Shown here: positions 1 to 6,137 of the stretch, piece by piece
Layout: every line of letters starts with the position of its first letter
Numbering within the stretch: position 1 is the stretch's first letter
Assembly (NCBI GenBank): GCA_900553285.1
Contig: USCX01000071.1
Span: 1 to 6,916, forward strand
Source: an uncultured Prevotella sp.
GTDB lineage: Bacteria; Bacteroidota; Bacteroidia; Bacteroidales; Bacteroidaceae
Direction of reading: 5' to 3'
Length of the DNA: 6,916 bases
Made by a program: the position numbers and the translations under genes
Notes under the pieces: model-generated
What the model saw: the letters and a program-made list of their open reading frames with translations, nothing else
Databases searched by the model: none
What the model was told of the DNA's origin: nothing

Positions 1-551
1 GCATAGAGGAGCTTGTCTTCACTTTTCAGCGAGTCATGAAACGTGATGATGCTGCCATTGCGGGCATAGCGCCTGACGTTGAGCAACACGTCCCTGCCAT
101 TGAGGCGCGTCGAATAGTCGCGTGTGACAAGGTCCCACATGACTACGCGGTAGTGCATACGCACGGCGATGTATTGCTCCCACTTCATCCATCCATGGGG
201 CGGCCGGAAAAGGTCGGTCTGCAAGAGTTCGTTCGCCTTGTCCACATTGCGCAGATAGCCACGGATGCCGTGACGCAAACCGCCTATATGATTATATGTA
301 TGGTTGCCCAGACGATGGCCGCGGCTGCGCACCATCTCAAACTCGTCGGGGTGCTTGCGCACGTTGTCGCCGACCATGAAGAACGTCGCCTTGACGCCAT
401 AATGGTCGAGCACGTCGAGCACCCACGGCGTCACCCTGGGGATAGGGCCGTCGTCGAACGTGAGATAAACGGCCCTCTCGTGCGGGTCCATCCGCCACAG
501 CGCCATGGGATAGAGCCAGCGAAGCCACGCTGAGGGTTGTTCAATAATCAT
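1..551 (-). CDS. Polysaccharide deacetylase family protein (NodB domain), C-terminus cut by window edge
   Basis: Predicted metal-dependent carbohydrate esterase (CE4/NodB fold) that would remove acetyl groups from an N- or O-acetylated glycan, probably in the envelope. From the ATG at 551 the frame stays open for 183 codons and leaves the window, so the C-terminus is missing. All NodB motifs are visible: TFDDGP at residues 31-36 (D33 the expected base, D34 a metal ligand), GNHTYNH at 82-88 (H84 and H88 metal ligands), RPPHG at 116-120, MWDLVTRDYS from 138, and FHDS at 171-174 (H172 the expected catalytic His). There is no signal peptide, although the N-terminus has a short hydrophobic stretch (WLRWLYPMALW). 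The 551 start is preferred because the residues before the first motif (IEQP...ALWRMD) resemble Bacteroides homologues as I remember them; the ATG at residue 16 is an alternative. The gene follows the DUF2723 gene on the same strand, but a terminator lies between them. The exact substrate is unknown. Confidence 0.9.
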   Translation of the reverse strand, partial: MIIEQPSAWLRWLYPMALWRMDPHERAVYLTFDDGPIPRVTPWVLDVLDHYGVKATFFMVGDNVRKHPDEFEMVRSRGHRLGNHTYNHIGGLRHGIRGYLRNVDKANELLQTDLFRPPHGWMKWEQYIAVRMHYRVVMWDLVTRDYSTRLNGRDVLLNVRRYARNGSIITFHDSLKSEDKLLY

Positions 552-564
552 AAGCAGTATGACT

Positions 565-620
565 AAATAAAAACACGGATGCGGAGCGGCCCCTTTCGCA
601 GGTGGCACACTCCGCATCCG
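565..620 (-). terminator. Rho-independent terminator after the DUF2723 gene
   Basis: A perfect 11-bp inverted repeat pairs 610-620 with 576-586 (arm CGGATGCGGAG), with a 23-nt loop at 587-609. Reading along the minus strand, the second arm is followed by TGTTTTTATTTA. It begins about 10 nt after the stop codon of the 1,102-residue protein. The T-tract ends only about 14 nt before the ATG of the downstream deacetylase, which leaves almost no room for a separate promoter. I see no Bacteroidota-type -7 box (TAnnTTTG) in the 79-nt gap. Confidence 0.85.
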
Positions 621-630
621 CTATATCCGG

Positions 631-3600
631 TTAGTGGGACTGCGTGGCTTGCACGATCATTCGCCCGATTCGTCCTTGCGTCATCAGGGTCAGTTGTTTC
701 TCGAACTCTGCCGCGTGTTTCGACTGGCACGCGTGAAGACCGTTAACCACCGACATCAGGAACACATACTGCCGGTAGCAATCCGTGGCATAGGAGCTAA
801 GACGGGCGTCGCTGAGCGTGTTCATCCAGTTGACGAACTGGGAGCAGTCTTTGCCTATGGCCAGCAAGATGCGCTCGGCCTCCTGCGGCCTGCCCACCAG
901 GCGCCAGGCCTCGGGCAGCACGAAGGAGTTCATCGAATAGCTGAGCCCGACACTGGCCACATCGTATGGCACGTTGTAAGAGGGAATCATCTTCTTTCCG
1001 TACTCCAAGAGTTTCAACGCCTTGTCCTTCTTGCCTTCACGGATGAGCTGCATGGCCGTCTGGGCAAGCACGCTGCGATGCGTATAGCACATGCGGAGCA
1101 CGGTTTCGTCGAGATAGAGCCCTTTCTTGTCGATGCCGCCAAACTTGAAACGGTTCATGATGTTGTCGTACATGCGGTCGGCATCAATGGCCTGGCCGCC
1201 CGTATTGAACGGCGTAATGCGCGAAGCAAGGCCCTCCTGGATCAGATAGGGCGTCAGTCCGGCGTGATTGCTTTCGCCGACGGTAATCGAAATGTAAAGC
1301 GGACGCTTCCAGCCGCTCTGGGCGAGCATTTCATACATCATGGCCTCAGCTTTGGTCACGTAGGACTTGGATATTTTTATCGGCATGACAGAAGGTATGG
1401 AATCCTTGCCGAAAGGCAGCATCATGCCGGAGCGGAGGACAGCCTCCTTGTCGACCTTCACCACGACACTGTCGGTCGGGAAGAAGCCAATCTCAGGATT
1501 GCGCACGAAGTTGTCAAGAATGAATTTCAGGTCGTAAGGATCGACGTCCGGCATGGTCTTCTTCATCTCGTCCAGCTCGGGTTTATACTGGGGCTGTACC
1601 CGGAAGATGTCATGCTGCCCGTTGTCGACATACTCGTAGCGCTGCCACGTGATGGGAAGCGAGGGGGAGTCGTAGGCAGGACGGCGCATCTGGTCGATGT
1701 ACCAATCGGTCTGCAGATAAGAGAGGTTGCAAACGCGGGCGTCGGTGCGGACACCCTCAGTGTCCTGATTGTACCACAAGGGGAAGGTGTCGTTATCTCC
1801 GTTAGTGAAGATAACAGGACCGCCGCTGTCGGGCAACGACATAAGGTAGTTGGCTCCAAAATCGCGACAGGTGTAGCGGCCCGAACGGTCGTGGTCGTCC
1901 CACGTCTGGCTGACCATCTGCAAAGGAACGGCCAGACAGAGCAACGTGGCGATGACGGCGGACGGCATGCGACCGACCTTCAAACGTTCAAAGACGCGGA
2001 AAAGCGCAGCCACGCCGAGGCCAATCCAAATGGCAAAGGCATAGAACGAGCCGGCATAGGCGTAGTCACGTTCACGCGGTTGGTTGGGCGTCTGGTTCAG
2101 GTAGAGCACAATGGCGAGCCCCGTCATGAAAAAGAGGAAGAACACCACCCAGAACTGCTGGATGCCTTTCTGCCCACGGAAAGCCTGCCAGAAGAGGCCC
2201 AGAAGGCCGAGGACGAGCGGCAGGCAGTAGAACACGTTGTGTCCCTTGTTGCTTTTCAGCAAGTCGGGCAGGGCGTTCTGGTTGCCGAGCCGGGCGTTGT
2301 CGATGAACGGGATGCCTGTCAGCCAGTTCCCGTGCTCCAACTCGCCGCGCCCTTGTATGTCATTCTGACGACCGGCAAAGTTCCACATGAAATAACGCCA
2401 GTACATGAAGTTCACCTGGTAGGAGAAGAAGAAACGGAGGTTCTCCAACTGCGTCGGCATCTTGACCGTGTAAGTTTCGCCGTTGGGATAGGTGCCCACG
2501 ACGTCGTGCCCCTTCACGCCACCGAGCCATGCCTCGTAATCGGCGGCATGGGAAGAATCGTGCATTCGGGGGAAGAACATGTTCTGGGCGTATTCGTATT
2601 CCCCACGGTCGCCCACCTTTTCATAACGGTCGGGCTCGTCGGGATTCACTTTCTCATGGCGCACAATGATGGGCGACCCTTCTTTGCGGACGGGGTAGCC
2701 GTCGCTCCCGTATTCCAGTTCGGAAGAATAGGCCTGGCCGTAGAGTAGCGGGGCGGAGCCATACTGTTCACGGTTCAGGTAGGAGCCGAGCGTGAAGACG
2801 TCCTCGGGCGAGTTCTGGTCCATGGGCGGGTTGGCGGTCGAGCGGATGACGATGACGGCATAGGAAGAATAGCCAATCATAATCATGAGCATACAAAGCA
2901 ACGCCGTGTTCATGAAACGCGCTTTCACCAGATAGCTCTTGGCCTCACGCCGGTACATCAGCCCACAGCCGAGGGCACAAAGGACAAGCAGGCCGAGGAT
3001 GATGCTGCCCCAGCTGTAACCGAAGAACGGGATACCGAGGAGACCGACCGAAAGCACGAACGAAATCATCATACGCTTACGGTCGCGGCACACGTAGCTC
3101 TCATACACGCCCCAAACGACGCACGCCGCCGTCAGAACGATGTAGATGATCAAACCGGTGTTAAAGCCAAGGCCGAGCACATTAACGAACAGCAGTTCGA
3201 ACCAGCCGCCCACTTTCACGATGCCCGGCACGATTCCATAGAGCACCAAGGCCACGATCACTACCGAAACGAGCAGGGCCAACAGTGAGCCACGGCCGGT
3301 GGGGTGCGCCGTGCGACGATAATAATACACGAGCACGAGGGCGGGAATACAAAGCAAGTTAAGCAAATGGACGCCGATGGAGAGGCCCACGAGGTAGGCT
3401 ATGAGCACAAGCCAACGGTCGGAGTGAGGCTGGTCGGCGACATCCTCCCATTTCAAGATGAGCCAGAAGACCACCGCAGTGAAAAGCGACGAATAGGCGT
3501 AGACCTCACCCTCGACGGCTGAGAACCAGAACGTGTCGCTCCACGTGTAAGCCAAGGCGCCCACGACGCCGCTGCCGATGACGACGACAAGGTGCGCCAT

Positions 3601-3939
3601 GGAGTCGACGACTCCTCCGGGACAGAGCAACTTCCGCGTCAGGTGCGTAATCGTCCAGAAAAGGAACAGGATACACAGGGCCGAAAAAAGCGCCGACATG
3701 AGGTTCACCATCATCGCCACTTTCGACGGGTCGTCTGTAAAGAGCGTGAAGAAGTTACCCGTGAGCATGAAGAAGGGCGCACCGGGCGGGTGACCGACTT
3801 CCAGTTTGTACGCAGTGGTGATGAACTCGGGACAATCCCAGAAACTCGCCGTCGGCTCGATAGTGGCGCAATATGTGTACGCCGCGACGGCAAAGATGAG
3901 CCAACCTACGATGTTGTTGACCAGTCTGTACTGTTTCAT
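631..3939 (-). CDS. DUF2723 / TMEM260-like multi-spanning membrane protein, putative GT-C protein O-mannosyltransferase
   Basis: A 1,102-residue protein of the DUF2723 family (Pfam PF11028), whose human relative TMEM260 is a protein O-mannosyltransferase. The N-terminal half is membrane-embedded. The family hallmark EPTASFWDCPEFI at residues 28-40, followed by YKLEVGHPPGAPFF at 44-57, sits in the first extracytoplasmic loop, where GT-C enzymes carry their acidic catalytic residues (D35 or E38 are candidates). Hydrophobic segments are visible at about 10-25, 75-98, 115-135, 150-164, 176-206, 218-240, 262-280, 290-328 and 346-366; then a soluble stretch at 370-500; then more segments at about 568-587, 595-614, 628-650 and 658-676. 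Residues 680-1102 form a soluble, presumably periplasmic, domain with a conserved-looking NGDNDTFPLW at 713-722 and helical repeat-like sequence near 955-1030. The start at 3939 (MKQYRL) is chosen because family members begin just before the first membrane segment; the frame extends upstream to an ATG at 3993 and a GTG at 4134. The donor and substrate of the bacterial protein are inferred, not shown. Confidence 0.93.
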   Translation of the reverse strand: MKQYRLVNNIVGWLIFAVAAYTYCATIEPTASFWDCPEFITTAYKLEVGHPPGAPFFMLTGNFFTLFTDDPSKVAMMVNLMSALFSALCILFLFWTITHLTRKLLCPGGVVDSMAHLVVVIGSGVVGALAYTWSDTFWFSAVEGEVYAYSSLFTAVVFWLILKWEDVADQPHSDRWLVLIAYLVGLSIGVHLLNLLCIPALVLVYYYRRTAHPTGRGSLLALLVSVVIVALVLYGIVPGIVKVGGWFELLFVNVLGLGFNTGLIIYIVLTAACVVWGVYESYVCRDRKRMMISFVLSVGLLGIPFFGYSWGSIILGLLVLCALGCGLMYRREAKSYLVKARFMNTALLCMLMIMIGYSSYAVIVIRSTANPPMDQNSPEDVFTLGSYLNREQYGSAPLLYGQAYSSELEYGSDGYPVRKEGSPIIVRHEKVNPDEPDRYEKVGDRGEYEYAQNMFFPRMHDSSHAADYEAWLGGVKGHDVVGTYPNGETYTVKMPTQLENLRFFFSYQVNFMYWRYFMWNFAGRQNDIQGRGELEHGNWLTGIPFIDNARLGNQNALPDLLKSNKGHNVFYCLPLVLGLLGLFWQAFRGQKGIQQFWVVFFLFFMTGLAIVLYLNQTPNQPRERDYAYAGSFYAFAIWIGLGVAALFRVFERLKVGRMPSAVIATLLCLAVPLQMVSQTWDDHDRSGRYTCRDFGANYLMSLPDSGGPVIFTNGDNDTFPLWYNQDTEGVRTDARVCNLSYLQTDWYIDQMRRPAYDSPSLPITWQRYEYVDNGQHDIFRVQPQYKPELDEMKKTMPDVDPYDLKFILDNFVRNPEIGFFPTDSVVVKVDKEAVLRSGMMLPFGKDSIPSVMPIKISKSYVTKAEAMMYEMLAQSGWKRPLYISITVGESNHAGLTPYLIQEGLASRITPFNTGGQAIDADRMYDNIMNRFKFGGIDKKGLYLDETVLRMCYTHRSVLAQTAMQLIREGKKDKALKLLEYGKKMIPSYNVPYDVASVGLSYSMNSFVLPEAWRLVGRPQEAERILLAIGKDCSQFVNWMNTLSDARLSSYATDCYRQYVFLMSVVNGLHACQSKHAAEFEKQLTLMTQGRIGRMIVQATQSH

Positions 3940-4007
3940 AAGCGGAATTCGCTGTTTGTTTATGAGTGGATTTATGATTTCGGTCTGCGTCATGGCACTA
4001 TGCTGGG

Positions 4008-4055
4008 CAAAAGTATAAAGAAAAATCGGTACGACGGTGCATTTCGCTTTTTTTT
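4008..4055 (-). promoter_or_regulatory. Probable Bacteroidota-type promoter for the DUF2723 gene
   Basis: On the minus strand TACTTTTG at 4015-4008 matches the Bacteroidota -7 consensus TAnnTTTG exactly. No convincing -33 TTG/TTTG box lies about 19-21 nt upstream. A run of eight A residues (4055-4048) sits where an UP-like element would be. Transcription would begin near 4003, giving a leader of about 60 nt before the ATG at 3939. The alternative ATG at 3993 would lie only about 10 nt inside the transcript, which favours the 3939 start. The -7 match is seen; promoter activity is inferred. Confidence 0.6.
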
Positions 4056-4079
4056 GAGTCTCGACGGACGCCGTGCCGC

Positions 4080-4138
4080 TAAAAACGGACGCAGTGACCG
4101 TTTTCCCTGTCGCCCTGACTGGAAAAACGGTCACTGCG
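4080..4138 (-). terminator. Long-stem hairpin with T-tract after the metal-transporter operon
   Basis: A perfect 15-bp inverted repeat pairs 4124-4138 with 4090-4104 (arm CGCAGTGACCGTTTT), with a 19-nt loop at 4105-4123. On the minus strand the second arm is followed by TCCGTTTTTA, so the structure fits a rho-independent terminator for the gene that stops at 4158. The T-tract begins four bases after the stem, which is slightly far. A second overlapping inverted repeat competes with this stem and is listed separately. Confidence 0.7.
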
Positions 4139-4147
4139 ACAGGAAAA
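4101..4147. repeat. Second inverted repeat interleaved with the terminator stem
   Basis: Plus-strand 4101-4113 (TTTTCCCTGTCGC) is complementary to 4136-4147 (GCGACAGGAAAA), with 8 bp perfect, a one-base bulge and 4 more A-T pairs. Its arms overlap those of the 15-bp stem by three to four bases and alternate with them in the order A-B-A'-B'. The transcript could therefore fold into either hairpin, or possibly a pseudoknot. The block resembles a palindromic intergenic repeat (REP-like), but a single copy is all that can be seen here. Confidence 0.65.
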
Positions 4148-4157
4148 CCCGACGTCC

Positions 4158-4808
4158 CTACCCGGGTTCTTCGGTCACCTTCCCGTCGACGTGAACGACG
4201 CGGCAGGCGGCCCGGTCTATCGCCGACGGATTATGCGTCACGAGCACCACGGCCCGATGACGGCGGGATGCATAGAGCTTCCGGTACAGGGCTTCGCGAT
4301 GAGAGGCGTCCAGATAGGTGTCGGGCTCGTCCAGCACGAGAAGGTCGGGCGACGAGACTATGGCACGGGCGAAAAGCACACGCTGCAACTGCCCCCCGCT
4401 GAGCTCCGAGACCAAGCGGTCGGCGAAACCGTCGAGTTCGCACTCCGCCAGCACATCATCCACTCTCGCCCGCTGTTTTCCGCTGAACGACTGCCAGAAA
4501 CGTTTCCGGCAGTGAAGTCCCGAAAGCACGATCTCGCGTACCGTGACGGGGAACTGGCGGTCAATGCGCTGATACTGGGGCTGGTAGCCTACCACAAGAC
4601 CGGGCCGGCGCCAAAGCGAGCCGGCCGCTGCCTTTTTCAGACCGAGCATCATGCGTACCAGCGTTGTCTTTCCGCCTCCGTTCGGACCGGCCAGGGCGAC
4701 AAAGTCTCCTTCCGATATGGCCAGGTCCACACCGCTCAATACCATCCGGCTGCCATACGCGGCCGATACACCGGAAAAGCGGACCAACTCCCCGTTATTC
4801 TTTTCCAT
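4158..4808 (-). CDS. Metal (Zn/Mn-type) ABC transporter ATP-binding protein, ZnuC-like
   Basis: A 216-residue cytoplasmic ATPase that would power import of a divalent metal, most likely zinc or manganese, delivered by the lipoprotein encoded just upstream. All nucleotide-binding motifs are intact: Walker A GPNGGGKTT at 41-49, Q-loop YQPQ at 75-78, signature LSGGQ at 136-140, Walker B LLVLDEP at 156-162, D-loop LD at 166-167 and the switch His in THN at 191-193. The region after the Q-loop (IDRQFPVTVREIVLSG, 82-97) is typical of the ZnuC/MntB/TroB group. The ATG at 4808 overlaps the end of the preceding gene by 14 nt, which suggests translational coupling. The protein is somewhat short for the family, with little beyond the H-loop. 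No ABC-3 permease gene follows: the next element is a terminator. ATPase assignment is near certain; metal specificity rests on the neighbour. Confidence 0.92.
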   Translation of the reverse strand: MEKNNGELVRFSGVSAAYGSRMVLSGVDLAISEGDFVALAGPNGGGKTTLVRMMLGLKKAAAGSLWRRPGLVVGYQPQYQRIDRQFPVTVREIVLSGLHCRKRFWQSFSGKQRARVDDVLAECELDGFADRLVSELSGGQLQRVLFARAIVSSPDLLVLDEPDTYLDASHREALYRKLYASRRHRAVVLVTHNPSAIDRAACRVVHVDGKVTEEPG

Positions 4809-5676
4809 GGGCTATCTGGCGGGCTATTTCGGTCACCTCGTGCGGCCAATCGTAAGACAAAGGATTGATGACCGCAATACGGGCCCCGACGTCATGTGCC
4901 ACCTGCTCGACCTTGGTGGCCGCATATTCTTTCTGCAGAAGCACCACCTGCACCTGCTCGCTGCGGCAGCGGCTCACAAGCCGCCGGATGAGCGCCGGCG
5001 AGGGCTCACGCCCCTCGCTCTCGATACAAAGCTGACGGAGGCCGTAGTCGCGGGCAAAATGACCAAGCGCCGGGTGATAAACAAGGAAGGTGCGGTGGCG
5101 CACGCCAGCCAGCAGGCGGCGGACCACGGTGTCAAGGCTGTCGATACGCCGGTCGAGGACTGCCAGACGACGGCGGTAGACATCCGCTCCCGCCGTATCA
5201 AGCTCGCACAGCGCCTGACAGATGTTGCGCGCAATCAGGTGGGCATTCGCAGGCGACATCCACGTATGCGGGTCGACCGCGCTGATCTCGCGGTCGCCAT
5301 GCCGGTGTTTTTCGTAAACGGGAGCGATGCCCTTTGAGGTGTCATACACCTTCAGGCCGGGCGCGTTGTCCACAAACTTAGACAGCCACGTCTGTTCGAA
5401 ACCGAGAGAGCCAACCCGGAAATAGGCCCGGCTGTTGTCGAGGTCGACCAGCTGCTGCGGTGTCGGCTCGTAAGTCTCAGGACTGCTGCCGCCGGGCACC
5501 ATCGTGACGACGCGCACACGGTCGCCCGCAACCTGTTCCGTAAAATAGCGCAGCGGTTCGATGCTCACCACGACGGTCAGCTCACTGTCGGCCGGCTCTG
5601 GCTCAGACTGGCAGCCCGCGCACACCATCCCCAGCCACAACAGACACCACAATGACAGATTTCGTATTTTCCCCAT
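4795..5676 (-). CDS. Metal-binding lipoprotein of an ABC importer, ZnuA/TroA-like
   Basis: A 293-residue substrate-binding protein of cluster 9 (ZnuA/TroA/PsaA type), expected to be anchored outside the inner membrane and to hand zinc or manganese to a permease. The N-terminus is a lipoprotein signal: positive residues (K3, R5), a hydrophobic core and the lipobox VCAGC with C22 as the lipidated residue. Family landmarks follow: VVVSIEPLRYFTEQVAGDRV at 35-54, MVPGGSSPETYEPTPQQ at 59-75, DPHTWMSP at 135-142 (H137), YHPALGHFARDYGL at 200-213 (H201), and INPLSYDW at 270-277 (D276). The first metal ligand, usually His in a PHxYE motif, is Glu here (E67). The histidine-rich loop is reduced to KHRHGD (123-128). 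The ATG at 5676 lies 11 nt after the stop of the YqaA-like gene, and the end overlaps the ATPase gene. Zinc is the likelier substrate, but manganese or iron cannot be excluded. Confidence 0.92.
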   Translation of the reverse strand: MGKIRNLSLWCLLWLGMVCAGCQSEPEPADSELTVVVSIEPLRYFTEQVAGDRVRVVTMVPGGSSPETYEPTPQQLVDLDNSRAYFRVGSLGFEQTWLSKFVDNAPGLKVYDTSKGIAPVYEKHRHGDREISAVDPHTWMSPANAHLIARNICQALCELDTAGADVYRRRLAVLDRRIDSLDTVVRRLLAGVRHRTFLVYHPALGHFARDYGLRQLCIESEGREPSPALIRRLVSRCRSEQVQVVLLQKEYAATKVEQVAHDVGARIAVINPLSYDWPHEVTEIARQIAHGKE

Positions 5677-5679
5677 CGT

Positions 5680-5684
5680 TCCTT
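5680..5684 (-). promoter_or_regulatory. Shine-Dalgarno-like AAGGA before the lipoprotein gene
   Basis: AAGGA on the minus strand ends 3 nt before the ATG at 5676, inside the 11-nt gap after the stop codon of the YqaA-like gene. It supports this start. Bacteroidota rely little on such sites, so it may be incidental. Confidence 0.35.
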
Positions 5685-5687
5685 ATT

Positions 5688-6137
5688 TTAATACAACGAC
5701 ACCAAAAAGACCACGGCGTAGTAACGCAGCCCCTTCCCGACGAGTATCGTCAGGACCGAAGCCCACCACGCCACGCGCAGGTAGCCCATCGCCACGGTGA
5801 TCAGTTCGCCGACAACGGGCACCCAGCTCAACAGTCCGCCCCAGGCTCCATAGCGGTGAACCCAACGGCGGCCGCGCCCGAGCTGTTCGGGCGAGACACG
5901 TGCAAAACGCGTAATCCACTCTTCGCGGCCCAGTCGGCCGATGCCGTAGTTGAGCAGTCCTCCCAGCGTGTTGCCCAACGTGCCCCACAAGACCAGTCCC
6001 CAAGGGTCGGCACCGCCCAATTGAAGCGCCGCCATCACCACTTCGGAGCTGAAAGGCAGGATGCTGCCTGCCAAGAAGGCCGCGACGAACATCCCCAGCT
6101 GCCCATGGGCAATCAGAAAGCCGATAAAGGTGTCCAT
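5688..6137 (-). CDS. YqaA-family (DedA/VTT-related) inner-membrane protein
   Basis: A 149-residue membrane protein resembling E. coli YqaA, a short relative of the DedA/VTT superfamily, whose members are linked to lipid (including undecaprenyl phosphate) translocation and envelope homeostasis. Visible family pattern: GSILPFSSEVVMAALQ at 24-39 (E32), GNTLGGLLNYGIGRLG at 55-70, and RYGAWGGLLSWVPVVGELIT at 95-114, ending in MGYLRVAW at 117-124 and GKGLRYYAV at 134-142. Hydrophobic segments lie at about 13-27, 46-66, 98-118 and 124-147, with a re-entrant loop expected near the first motif. The length is normal for YqaA and shorter than full DedA proteins. The ATG at 6137 overlaps the preceding gene by 25 nt; an ATG at residue 16 is an alternative but would remove part of the first segment. 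The family call is firm; no substrate is known, and placement in a metal-uptake operon is only suggestive. Confidence 0.88.
   Translation of the reverse strand: MDTFIGFLIAHGQLGMFVAAFLAGSILPFSSEVVMAALQLGGADPWGLVLWGTLGNTLGGLLNYGIGRLGREEWITRFARVSPEQLGRGRRWVHRYGAWGGLLSWVPVVGELITVAMGYLRVAWWASVLTILVGKGLRYYAVVFLVSLY

Noticed and set aside
36..533. Open frame on the plus strand opposite the deacetylase
   Set aside because: The minus strand encodes all NodB motifs in one uninterrupted frame; the plus-strand translation shows no domain.
634..2748. A 704-codon open frame on the plus strand opposite the DUF2723 gene
   Set aside because: The minus-strand gene has clear family motifs through the whole stretch. 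The antisense frame has no recognisable domain, is rich in His/Arg/Glu as expected of a complement of GC-rich codons, and lacks stops because the real gene rarely uses TTA, CTA or TCA codons in that register.
4048..4055. T8 run on the plus strand as a possible plus-strand terminator
   Set aside because: No stable hairpin directly precedes it and no plus-strand gene ends there; it fits better as an A-tract upstream of the minus-strand promoter.
4191..5337. Two overlapping plus-strand open frames (4191-4868 and 4651-5337) opposite the ATPase and lipoprotein genes
   Set aside because: They are antisense shadows of genes with complete ABC and ZnuA-type motifs and have no domain of their own.
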